Shown here: piece after piece, positions 1 to 6,473 of the stretch
Numbering within the stretch: position 1 is the first letter of the stretch
How the letters are laid out: each line of letters begins with the position of its first letter
From: a bacterium
GTDB taxonomy: Bacteria > B130-G9
Assembly (NCBI GenBank): GCA_021160245.1
Contig: JAGHCW010000100.1
Span: 1-12,733, forward strand
Direction of reading: 5' to 3'
Length of the DNA stretch: 12,733 nt
Notes under the pieces: model-generated
What the model saw: only the letters and a program-made list of their open reading frames with translations
The model's database searches: none
What the model was told of the DNA's origin: nothing
Made by a program: the position numbers and the translations under genes

Positions 1-1
1 C

Positions 2-736
2 ATTCAGGGAAATGTCATCTCGGACAATTATGTGCTGGGCGACGATGGCCTTGCGGGCGGTATTCACTGCAACAAATGTTCGCCCACGATAACGGCGAAT
101 CTCTTCACGGGGAACTTCTCAAAGGCCGTCGGCGGCGTGCATTGCCTCGAAGGCTCAGCGACGATTTCCGGCAACATGTTTGACGGTAACGTCGGCCTCG
201 TCGGCGGCATCTGCTGCACGGACGAGGGCGCGCCTAATGTCTCCTGCAATATCGTCATAGGCAACGAGGGCTTTGGCATCGCTTGTTTTCCCAACACCTC
301 GCCGCTCATTATGAACAACCTAATTGCGAAAAACCGCGCCTCATTCTACACGGGCGCTGGTATATGGTGCTGGGGAAGCCCCGCCATCATCTCCAACAAC
401 ACAATCGCGGGAAACGATGACTTTGGGATCATCTGTTATGTGTCCCTGACCGTGATTGAGAACTGCATCTTATGGGACAACGATGACGACCTTTGGAACA
501 CCACTGCAACCTATAGCTGCATCGGGGACGATGACCGAGGTCCGGGCAACATCCACCAGCTCCCGATGTTCGTGTCCGGCCCGTTGGGCGCCTATTACCT
601 CGACCCGGCGAGCGCGTGCATAGACGCCGGCAACAGGTCGGCGGAAAGCGCTAGTCTGGACGATTTTACGACCCAGGCCGATGGCTACTTGGACGCTGGT
701 ACGGTTGACATCGGATTCCATTACCCATTGCCCTGA
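2..736 (+). CDS. Right-handed parallel beta-helix repeat protein, C-terminal part (5' end outside window)
   Basis: The reading frame is open from the first complete codon, so the start lies upstream; 244 residues are visible before TGA. The protein is built of coils of about 22-28 residues with the pattern G-G-I-x-C then S-P-x-I then N-x-(I/F)-x-x-N, the pattern of Pfam-type beta-helix (PbH1) proteins. At least six successive coils carry Cys at the same place (visible residues 23, 48, 72, 95, 123, 145), which would stack as a ladder along the helix. After about residue 160 the repeat pattern fades into a C-terminal cap ending GYLDAGTVDIGFHYPLP, a type of ending common in secreted beta-helix proteins of environmental bacteria. 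Such proteins are usually exported and may bind or degrade polysaccharide; no catalytic residues can be assigned here. It faces the rhodanese/DoxX operon tail to tail. The family is confident; the function is unknown. Confidence 0.85.
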   Translation: MQGNVISDNYVLGDDGLAGGIHCNKCSPTITANLFTGNFSKAVGGVHCLEGSATISGNMFDGNVGLVGGICCTDEGAPNVSCNIVIGNEGFGIACFPNTSPLIMNNLIAKNRASFYTGAGIWCWGSPAIISNNTIAGNDDFGIICYVSLTVIENCILWDNDDDLWNTTATYSCIGDDDRGPGNIHQLPMFVSGPLGAYYLDPASACIDAGNRSAESASLDDFTTQADGYLDAGTVDIGFHYPLP

Positions 737-766
737 GCTATCTTGCCGGACCAGCAAGCCGATTTC

Positions 767-932
767 GGAGTGCGGAGGCCAGGCGCCGCTTTCATTGGTG
801 TTGGCTTGACACCACATAATGAATTGCTTTGTCAGCACGAAGGATGTGGAATCGAAAGTAACCGGCCTATTGATCAAAGCGATGCCGCGTCAAGCCGCGT
901 CAAGCTAAAGCGGAGTCAAGCCTCCGCACTCC
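767..932. repeat. REPIN/BIME-like element, copy 1
   Basis: The outer ends are a perfect 13-base inverted repeat: GGAGTGCGGAGGC at 767-779 and its complement at 920-932. Inside lie four hairpin units, two pointing each way. They are 772-789 (degenerate), 798-815 (GTGTTG, loop GCTTGA, CACCAC), 884-901 (GCCGCG, loop TCAAGC, CGCGTC) and 910-927 (GCGGAG, loop TCAAGC, CTCCGC). The loop of three units is GCTTGA or its complement. The last 52 bases match copy 2 (2219-2270) at 47 positions. The element fills the space between the convergent beta-helix and DoxX genes and may also act as a two-way terminator. Its form resembles REP doublets (REPINs), which RAYT transposases mobilise in other bacteria; no such transposase is in the window. 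Confidence 0.75.
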
Positions 933-957
933 AAAGCACCGTTGACTGCAAAGGAAT

Positions 958-1434
958 CTAGACCTTTCGGTCGGGGCTCTTGCGCAATAGGTCGAAGATG
1001 AACGAATATCCCAACATCGCTATCAGGAAGGTATTTCGGATTATGACATCAAGGCCCGCTCGTTCACCCTCTCCCGTAGTCGTGAAACAGCCGCACGCGA
1101 TGTCTAGGCCCCGGAACAAAGCTGCCGCGCTCGCTACGATGAAGACAACAAGAAGCGACCCGGTTACGGCCGAGGCGGCGTCAGAAAACGGCCCCAAGAT
1201 GAGGCATAGGCCGATTACTAGCTCAATCCAGGGCAGAATGACCGCGAAGAGGTTGATGAACACAAACGGGACTATCTTGTAGTTGTCAACCATGATGGCG
1301 AACTTATCGGGATGAACAATCTTGTCGAGGCACGCATAGACGAATACGAAGCCCACTGTCATCCTGAATAACGTCGCGACGACCCTATTCCAGAGAATCA
1401 ACTTAATTGTATCTCTCGCTGAACGTTTACTCAT
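958..1434 (-). CDS. MauE/DoxX-type redox-associated membrane protein
   Basis: A 158-residue integral membrane protein with about four hydrophobic segments, near residues 18-36, 56-80, 86-107 and 128-148. The pattern of segments, the ELVIG stretch at 71-75 inside the second, and the C-x-C pair (Cys114, Cys116, in DIACGCF) before the last segment fit the MauE/DoxX group. Members are linked to disulfide or sulfur redox chemistry at the cytoplasmic membrane; MauE itself is needed for maturation of methylamine dehydrogenase. The ATG overlaps the stop of the rhodanese gene as ATGA (1431-1434), so the two are probably translationally coupled, and no strong separate ribosome site is visible. A joint role in handling thiol or persulfide groups at the membrane is inferred. 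No methylamine-utilisation genes are nearby, so a role in that pathway is not supported. Confidence 0.8.
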   Translation of the reverse strand: MSKRSARDTIKLILWNRVVATLFRMTVGFVFVYACLDKIVHPDKFAIMVDNYKIVPFVFINLFAVILPWIELVIGLCLILGPFSDAASAVTGSLLVVFIVASAAALFRGLDIACGCFTTTGEGERAGLDVIIRNTFLIAMLGYSFIFDLLRKSPDRKV

Positions 1435-1946
1435 CTTGACACAGGCCCCTTGTCGCCATACTCCCTCATCCCCCCGGAGAAAACGAATATCGTCCGCCCA
1501 AGCTCCAATCGAAGCGATTCTGCCAGCTCAAACGCCTCGTCACACTCAATGTCGCTGCAATATGCGATAATATCGCCCGCCCCATTAAGAGACGCTTTGT
1601 GGGTCGCATACGCGGCCTCAAAATCCTCGGCGGGGATGTTGATCGCGCCCGCTATATGACCGGAAGCAAATTCCGACGGCTTTCTTGCGTCAACGAACAG
1701 AGCCCGGCCGCCCTTCTGAAGCGCCAGAGCCTTCGCCAGACCGATCACGGTGATGGTTGCCTCCTGACGCTTGGCCTGGGCCTTTGCCTTCTCAAGTATC
1801 TTCTGCTTTGGTGGCTTGTAGCCGAATAGGTCCACGTTCGGCGTGCGCACGGCATTGACGATAAGGCCGATCGCGCTCGCCATCACCACCAAGAACAGCG
1901 ACCTTATGATGATCCTCTTAACAAAAATCTTAACTGCCGCAATCAC
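1431..1946 (-). CDS. Membrane-anchored rhodanese-like sulfurtransferase
   Basis: A 171-residue protein with a basic N-terminus, one membrane segment (about 12-33), a charged linker (about 43-63) and a single rhodanese domain (about 65-171). Rhodanese marks are FVDAR at 84-88, GHIAGAINIP at 96-105 and the active-site loop starting at Cys130 (YCSDIECDE), the Cys that would carry the persulfide. A second Cys sits five residues on (Cys135). The FSGGM stretch near 156-160 corresponds to the usual C-terminal glycine motif. The start is GTG with GAGG about 10 bases upstream. The loop is rich in acidic residues, unlike the positively charged loop of thiosulfate sulfurtransferases, so the natural substrate is uncertain. 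It is the first gene of a two-gene operon with the MauE/DoxX-type gene. The domain faces the periplasm if the anchor has the usual N-in orientation. Confidence 0.85.
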   Translation of the reverse strand: MIAAVKIFVKRIIIRSLFLVVMASAIGLIVNAVRTPNVDLFGYKPPKQKILEKAKAQAKRQEATITVIGLAKALALQKGGRALFVDARKPSEFASGHIAGAINIPAEDFEAAYATHKASLNGAGDIIAYCSDIECDEAFELAESLRLELGRTIFVFSGGMREYGDKGPVSR

Positions 1947-2331
1947 AGCAATTTCGCCTCAACATTTCATATAGTATTCACGCCCTCATGACTCGCCCAT
2001 TTAGGCCGATGTTTAATGAATAACACAAAACAGGAAGATTGATCAATAGGGCGAGGGAATCCTCAATAATCAGATTGAGTCAGATGGTGCTGGCTTTTTG
2101 GAGTACGGTGGCTCGACACCGCTTTCATTGGTGGTGGCTTGACACCACCCTCTCATGGATAGCCTTTTTGGCGCTTCAGACAGGGGTTCGGGAACCTAGA
2201 TGCCAATTGATCTGGGTTGATGCCGCGTCAAGCCGCGGCAAACCAAAGCGGCGTCAAGCCGCCGCACTCCGAAATCACCCAACGGGTGCAACTCACAGAA
2301 GGGCCGGCATTCCCCTCTCCCATTGCCTGCC
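1947..2331. other. Intergenic region between propeller gene and rhodanese operon
   Basis: 385 bases without a credible gene. The left part (1947-2050) is A+T-rich and must hold the minus-strand promoter of the rhodanese operon; a TACTAT sequence is present there but no convincing -35 partner. A small inverted repeat, CTCAAT at 2062-2067 and ATTGAG at 2074-2079, precedes the hairpin element at 2100-2270. The rest shows nothing recognisable. Confidence 0.5.
2100..2270. repeat. REPIN/BIME-like element, copy 2
   Basis: Same layout and orientation as the element at 767-932. The outer 26-base arms (2100-2125 and 2245-2270) are inverted copies with four differences, all transitions. Four hairpin units are present: 2105-2122 (CGGTG paired with CACCG, loop GCTCGA), 2130-2149 (seven-pair stem, loop GCTTGA), 2222-2239 (GCCGCG, loop TCAAGC, CGCGGC, perfect) and 2248-2265 (GCGGCG, loop TCAAGC, CGCCGC, perfect). 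Compared with copy 1, the fifth pair of the last stem changes from A-T to C-G on both sides, so pairing is kept. It lies between the rhodanese start and the end of the propeller gene, and could also terminate the latter's transcript. Confidence 0.78.
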
Positions 2332-4686
2332 CTACTCAATCGAGAATGGGGCTGAGGCGATGTGGCCGATGATTCCTGAGCTATTGGAGAATGCTGCGAA
2401 CCAGGCGTATTGGCCTTTGGGGAAACCTTCAGTAATGGTCGTTTGGAAAAACTCGAGGCGGCCTGTCTGGGTTCCCGGTCTTATCGACTGCGTCATCAAG
2501 ATGTTCGCGGCCTCGGTGAAGTTTGGGAAGAAGAGGAGCGAGCCGTCGGGCAGCAGTATCGCGATCACGAGTTGAACTTCCCACCACGCGCTGCTGAAGT
2601 TCGTCTCGATGACCGAGGCGGTCATGACGTCACCCTCGCGATAGCTGAGAGAACGGTCCATCGCTATCTGCAGCGACGGCAAGGGGTTTGGGGACCCCAC
2701 ATTTGTCAGCCTGCTGATCCCATACCCTTCCGAGCCGAACCACTTCACACCATTTTTTGCGCAGGCAACGCAGCAGATGTTGACGTCCTTGCCCTCTCGT
2801 CTTTGCACGAGGCCGCTCGTCTGTGAGGTGTACGTCGTCCATTCGATGCCGTCAAAGGCAGATACACCTCCACCAATAGTGCCACCGGCGCCATGGGCAA
2901 ACCACTTCACATTGCTCTCATCGACCGCCACCTGTACCGCCCTGTTAGATAGAATCCCTGAATTGGCGGTGTCGTAAAGCGTGACCGAATCCCCGTCGAA
3001 TGAGAAGACAGATGGCTGCATTCCGCCCGTCTCCGAGAGCGTGCCCCAGACGATGCCGTCAAGGTCGATTGCCAGAGAGGAGACACCGCTGTTTACCTCG
3101 ATTGCCACATTCCGCCATGAATCGCCCTCCGGCACGTAAAGCATTCTAAAACCTCCACAGTAGGGCAATTCTGCAGAATCGCCGAACGCCACGGACTGAA
3201 CTACATCGAACTCGCGGCCCTCGGGAAGAGCAACTCTCGTCCAAACGTCCCAGTCGAACTTGAGCACGCCGCCCTTAACGCCAACCCATACGTTATTCTC
3301 AGGATCAATCAAAAGGCATCGCGCCTCGCAAGAATCGAAATATGTCACTCCATTGCTGAAATTGCTCCAAGTCGCCCCATCAAACCTCTGAAGCGAGAAC
3401 TTGTCGGGAGAGGAATCGATCGGTCGATACCCAGCCAGTGTCCAAAGTGCCCCGTCCGGCGCCTCGACCATGTCCCAAAAATTCGGACTCTCGAGGTCGC
3501 TGGTCTCGCTGGTCCAAGTTCGCCACTCGCCATTCTCGAGCCGGCATATACCCGAACCTCGCGCCACAATCCAGACCGCATCAGAGAACTTGGAAGGCAC
3601 AATCCTAGTATGACTCGGTGCATCCAGAAGCCCCAGCTCCGGTGGGCTATAGATCGATTGGAGACCATCGCTAATCCTAATGAATCCCTCATCCGTAAAA
3701 ACCCAAAGCGCTCCATCTAGGTCAAAGAGCATCTCCGTGAAATCCGTAATTGGCGAGGCGGTGCGGACGGGAACGATACCCCAGATGTCGTCATGCAGCC
3801 TGCAGACGCAGCCTGACGTGCCCTTCACAAGACCATAAATATCTCCATCTGGCCCAATGGCAAGCCTCTTGACCGGCCCTGGCAGAGAGCCTTCGGACGC
3901 AGAATACGTCGCCCAGTCGTTCCCATCAAACAGCACGACATCCCCATCGAGCGCCATCCACAACCACCCCTGGCTGTCGAAGAGCATGTCATAAGAAAAA
4001 GTACCATCTGGCATTTCAGAATCGCCCGGAGCGAGGCGGACCCAGTGATCCGAATCAACGAAGTAGAGGTATAAGCATTGAAGATATTCTGGAGGCATGC
4101 CGCCCAAGTTCTCCAGAATGACGCAGGCAAGGACCTTTGCATCATCATTGTAGGCCATGTTTGAACAGCCGAAATCGCCGGGCAGTATTGTGCTTTGGGA
4201 TGTGAACGAGGACCATACGTCGTCCTTAATGCGACATATCCCATATCTAGTCCCGGCCCACACAGAGCCATCAGCCCCGCCGCAAACGCTTACTACCTGG
4301 CTATATGGCAGAGGGCTGTTCTCGGATGTATAGATAACTGAGTAAAGCTCCTTGTATAGCACCAGTCCATACTCCGAGGCGATCCAGAGGCCGTCGAAAT
4401 TGGCATGAAGGTCCCAGATATAGGATGGAATGCTCACGGCGTTGTATGGCGAGCGGTGCCGCCAACTCATCAAGCCGCCGGAGAGCCTGCCCTGAAGAAG
4501 ACCGCTCATATCGCAGTCGCTCCCATGCGTCCAGATGGACCCATCGGGCGCCATGGTAACGTTTTCAACGCTTCGCCACCCTGGCGCCGTGAAGTTCTGC
4601 CATTCGTCAGCAAGCGCAACGCCGCACGGCGCAATAGAAACCAGAAAGACCGAGAAAATAAGCACAAGAGCATTCTTTGACATCAT
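2332..4686 (-). CDS. Secreted beta-propeller protein with C-terminal beta-sandwich-like tail
   Basis: 784 residues. The first 27 or so form a Sec signal peptide (basic start, hydrophobic core 6-20, likely cleavage after ALA at 24-26). At least twelve blade-type repeats follow, marked by D-G-x-x-W or N-x-V-K-W-F strands near residues 48, 98, 139, 239, 279, 324, 368, 411, 464, 542, 591 and 645, often followed by G-x-G-(I/V)-x-(R/K)-(L/F). This is the two-component-regulator-propeller (Reg_prop) pattern, and the number suggests two propellers. Residues about 665-784 lack it and look like a beta-sandwich or Ig-like tail. No membrane segment, kinase or sorting tail is seen, so this is the propeller alone, exported; ligand and role are unknown. 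Two ATG codons stand in a row after GGAGGG; the second (4683) has the better spacing, so the true start may be one codon later. The gene lies 89 bases behind the Tyr/Cys-rich gene. Confidence 0.85.
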   Translation of the reverse strand: MMSKNALVLIFSVFLVSIAPCGVALADEWQNFTAPGWRSVENVTMAPDGSIWTHGSDCDMSGLLQGRLSGGLMSWRHRSPYNAVSIPSYIWDLHANFDGLWIASEYGLVLYKELYSVIYTSENSPLPYSQVVSVCGGADGSVWAGTRYGICRIKDDVWSSFTSQSTILPGDFGCSNMAYNDDAKVLACVILENLGGMPPEYLQCLYLYFVDSDHWVRLAPGDSEMPDGTFSYDMLFDSQGWLWMALDGDVVLFDGNDWATYSASEGSLPGPVKRLAIGPDGDIYGLVKGTSGCVCRLHDDIWGIVPVRTASPITDFTEMLFDLDGALWVFTDEGFIRISDGLQSIYSPPELGLLDAPSHTRIVPSKFSDAVWIVARGSGICRLENGEWRTWTSETSDLESPNFWDMVEAPDGALWTLAGYRPIDSSPDKFSLQRFDGATWSNFSNGVTYFDSCEARCLLIDPENNVWVGVKGGVLKFDWDVWTRVALPEGREFDVVQSVAFGDSAELPYCGGFRMLYVPEGDSWRNVAIEVNSGVSSLAIDLDGIVWGTLSETGGMQPSVFSFDGDSVTLYDTANSGILSNRAVQVAVDESNVKWFAHGAGGTIGGGVSAFDGIEWTTYTSQTSGLVQRREGKDVNICCVACAKNGVKWFGSEGYGISRLTNVGSPNPLPSLQIAMDRSLSYREGDVMTASVIETNFSSAWWEVQLVIAILLPDGSLLFFPNFTEAANILMTQSIRPGTQTGRLEFFQTTITEGFPKGQYAWFAAFSNSSGIIGHIASAPFSIE

Positions 4687-4775
4687 ATTCCCTCCATTGC
4701 CTTTATTGTATTGTGCTATCTTACTATATATGTAAGCGGGAGCGCGTTTTAGCTGCGAACATCTAATGGACCCTA

Positions 4776-5330
4776 CTACTCACTGCAGTCGGAATACATC
4801 GTATAGTAGTTGTACTCGGGATCCCGGCAGGCGTGTTCCTCGTAGGTCGTGGTGTAATAGTGATTATAGTACTCGCCCTGCGACGTTAGCATCGTGACAT
4901 CGTAGTACCTTCCCCAACAACTGTAATACTCGTTATACGCATATAGCCCAGGCTGCATAACAGCTGTCATCCAATCCTGGTCTATCCGCCTTACGTGAAG
5001 CGTGGCGGATGTGGGCATTCCATGATCGCAGGAATCTATGTCGTATTGGTTATGGTAGAAATGGAAAACCGAAAACGTCACTAAACATTGGTTTAGCAAA
5101 CCCGGCGCTATCTCGCTGATATGGCCGTCCACCAAGCAATCGGCTACATAATCGATCTCGTCTTCGACGACAACAGCCTTTGCACTGCATTCCGCAGGGC
5201 TTGCCAAAGCCGGACTTCGCAGTCGTCGAGGCGCTTCGGCCGCCTGCGCCTGCGTTGATAATGTGTACTGGTACATCCCGAACCCGAAGAGTCCGATGAG
5301 GGCCAGCATGATAATCAGTGTTCTTCTCAC
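4776..5330 (-). CDS. Small secreted Tyr- and Cys-rich protein, unknown family
   Basis: I do not recognise this 184-residue protein. It starts with GTG after AAGGGG at good spacing and opens with a signal peptide (RR, hydrophobic core about 5-18, likely cleavage in AQA-AEA near residue 30). A Pro/Ala/Arg-rich stretch follows (about 33-47). The mature part has seven Cys (48, 65, 82, 101, 138, 168, 182), spaced widely enough for disulfides in the periplasm or outside. Residues 130-179 hold 15 Tyr, many as YY pairs (135-136, 142-143, 154-155, 158-159, 175-176). The protein is acidic towards the end. It is the upstream neighbour of the propeller gene on the same strand, so the two may be expressed together. 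The coding call rests on the signal peptide, ribosome site and composition; the function cannot be inferred. Confidence 0.7.
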   Translation of the reverse strand: MRRTLIIMLALIGLFGFGMYQYTLSTQAQAAEAPRRLRSPALASPAECSAKAVVVEDEIDYVADCLVDGHISEIAPGLLNQCLVTFSVFHFYHNQYDIDSCDHGMPTSATLHVRRIDQDWMTAVMQPGLYAYNEYYSCWGRYYDVTMLTSQGEYYNHYYTTTYEEHACRDPEYNYYTMYSDCSE

Positions 5331-5371
5331 AATTCCCCTTTAATAGTTAAGCACATGCGCCCCGCCCAGGC

Positions 5372-5402
5372 ATTTTACGTTAACCGAGAATAACATTATC
5401 AA
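5372..5402 (-). promoter_or_regulatory. Possible promoter of the Tyr/Cys-rich gene
   Basis: Read on the minus strand, TTGATA (5397-5402) and TAAAAT (5372-5377) each match five of six sigma70 consensus bases. The spacing of 19 bases is longer than ideal. The -35 box overlaps the left arm of the inverted repeat at 5386-5446, which would suit control by a binding protein. Weak call. Confidence 0.28.
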
Positions 5403-5446
5403 CTGATTTGCAGCATTGCAACCTTTTTTTAGTAATAGTTATTCTC
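5386..5446. repeat. Inverted repeat over the promoter region
   Basis: GAGAATAAC (5386-5394) and its perfect complement GTTATTCTC (5438-5446) form nine-base arms. These extend to 13 pairs by ATTA against TAAT if one base is bulged. Arm centres are about 52 bases apart, close to five helical turns. It could be a two-site operator or a long stem-loop. Confidence 0.4.
5408..5430 (+). terminator. Weak hairpin followed by seven T, plus strand
   Basis: TTGCA (5408-5412), a four-base loop, and TGCAA (5417-5421) are followed by CC and seven T (5424-5430). This has the form of an intrinsic terminator on the plus strand, but the stem is short and poor in G+C. No plus-strand gene stands before it, so it would end only an antisense or small transcript. 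Confidence 0.25.
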
Positions 5447-5703
5447 ACTAACACTTATATTATCGCGTTTTGCATTAACGATTAGCTTAGTAAACGAGTG
5501 TGCTGGCCAGATATAATCCGATATTCTGGGATTTCTTCCCTTTGTCGTAAATTGTGCTACACAGAACGTTGAGTGCATAGGTCCTTTTTTGTGTCTCGGT
5601 GGCTCAACAGGAACACAACTCGAACAGCGCGGATTTCAGCATAAGAATCAGCATGGGCGATAAGGGGGAGATTCTTTGCAGGAGAAGATGTCGCCTCATA
5701 GTA

Positions 5704-5750
5704 CCCCGCGTTTCATACGGGGCTACCATTATCACGCCCCTTCAGGGCGT
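5704..5750. repeat. Double-hairpin element
   Basis: Two adjacent hairpins: CCCCG (5704-5708) with CGGGG (5718-5722), and ACGCCC (5734-5739) with GGGCGT (5745-5750), separated by the A+T-rich CTACCATTATC. Such GC-rich paired hairpins are often interspersed repeats in genomes of environmental bacteria. Only one copy is in this window, so the repeat status is inferred. Confidence 0.4.
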
Positions 5751-5837
5751 CGATAGGATCATGCGGATTCAGGACGTGCGTGACTGAAAACGAGAACTCA
5801 CCTACAATCTTAGGTCGCACGCTGCGGGCCGCGCCAG

Positions 5838-6437
5838 CTATTCCTTGAGGCTTAGCTCTCTTCTCTCAAAGATGGAGTCGATTATGCCGTAATCCTTCGC
5901 CTCCTGGGCCGACATGAAGAAGTCCCTGGCTGTATCCCGCCTTATCTTGCGTTTCGGGAGGCCGATGTGCTTCACGAAAAGATCATACATGATCTCGCGC
6001 TTGCGCGACATCTCGTCACGGTATATATCGAAGTCGGTGAATTTGCCCTCATAACCACCCGCAGGCTCATGCAACATGACGGTGCCGTGCGGCAGTGAAT
6101 AGCGTTTGCCGCGGGTTCCAGCCGCGAGAAGAAGCGAGGCCATGCTCCCGGCGAGGCCAAAGCAAATCGTGCAGACGTCCGACTTGATGTATTGCATCGT
6201 GTCATAAATGGCGAGGCCCGCTGTTATGCTGCCGCCCGGGCTATTTATGTAGAGGCTGATGTCCTTCTTGGGGTCTTCCGCCTCAAGAAACAGCATTTGA
6301 GCCACAATCAGACTCGCCATCTCGTCATGGATTGGACCGTGCATAAAAATAATCGAATCCTTCAGCAGGCGAGAGTATATGTCGAACGCTCGCTCGCCTC
6401 GGCCCGTCTCCTCAACGACCATCGGCACAAGTGTCAT
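5838..6437 (-). CDS. clpP: ATP-dependent Clp protease proteolytic subunit ClpP
   Basis: 199 residues, the usual length. ClpP forms the 14-subunit peptidase chamber that degrades proteins fed by a Clp ATPase in the cytoplasm. The triad is present: Ser98 in [14 protein letters not shown], His123 in VMLHEPAGG and Asp172 in [21 protein letters not shown], with the same residue spacing as in E. coli ClpP. The [21 protein letters not shown] stretch (61-81) is typical for the substrate-binding region. The usual GQAASM before the catalytic Ser reads GLAGSM here. GGAGGG lies nine bases before the ATG. The gene follows tig by 36 bases on the same strand, the common order, but clpX does not follow. A processed propeptide of a few residues is possible. 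The call is very secure. Confidence 0.97.
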   Translation of the reverse strand: MTLVPMVVEETGRGERAFDIYSRLLKDSIIFMHGPIHDEMASLIVAQMLFLEAEDPKKDISLYINSPGGSITAGLAIYDTMQYIKSDVCTICFGLAGSMASLLLAAGTRGKRYSLPHGTVMLHEPAGGYEGKFTDFDIYRDEMSRKREIMYDLFVKHIGLPKRKIRRDTARDFFMSAQEAKDYGIIDSIFERRELSLKE

Positions 6438-6473
6438 ATCTCTAAACCCTCCAGTTATCGGCTATTTGCTGTT

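Larger units (their letters stand above)
5331..5837. other. 507-base gene-poor region between clpP and the Tyr/Cys-rich gene
   Basis: No convincing gene. The part at 5371-5560 is A+T-rich and holds an inverted repeat (5386-5446), a nested hairpin with a T-run and a possible promoter, all listed separately. Position 5512-5517 reads TATAAT on the plus strand but lacks a partner -35. A GTG-started plus-strand frame at 5599-5787 encodes 62 residues without a ribosome site or known motif, and the double hairpin at 5704-5750 lies inside it, so I do not call it. Just behind clpP on the minus strand, a small hairpin (5800-5815, ACCTA paired with TAGGT) may help end the transcript. Confidence 0.55.

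Noticed and set aside
470-877. Minus-strand frame of 135 codons opposite the beta-helix gene
   Set aside because: It mirrors the beta-helix coding strand and runs into the repeat element; no ribosome site and no recognisable motif.
767-932. CRISPR-like reading of the repeated GCGTCAAGCCGCG sequence
   Set aside because: Only two adjacent short copies, palindromic units in both orientations and no regular spacers; it fits a REP-type element instead.
743-961. Plus-strand frame of 72 codons across the first hairpin element
   Set aside because: Its whole length is made of the repeat element; the translation is low-complexity repeat sequence and the other copy does not keep the frame.
2039-2575. 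Plus-strand frame of 178 codons over the second hairpin element and the propeller gene end
   Set aside because: Half is repeat DNA and the rest is the complement of the propeller gene; no family resemblance.
4720-4736. CTTAC and GTAAG around TATATAT as an operator or terminator
   Set aside because: Arms of only five bases in A+T-rich DNA are expected by chance; no support from neighbours.
5512-5517. Perfect TATAAT on the plus strand as a promoter
   Set aside because: No -35 partner at usable spacing and no plus-strand gene to drive.
5599-5787. Plus-strand GTG frame of 62 codons in the clpP downstream region
   Set aside because: No ribosome site, no motif, and the double hairpin lies inside it. 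Kept only as a note in the intergenic entry.
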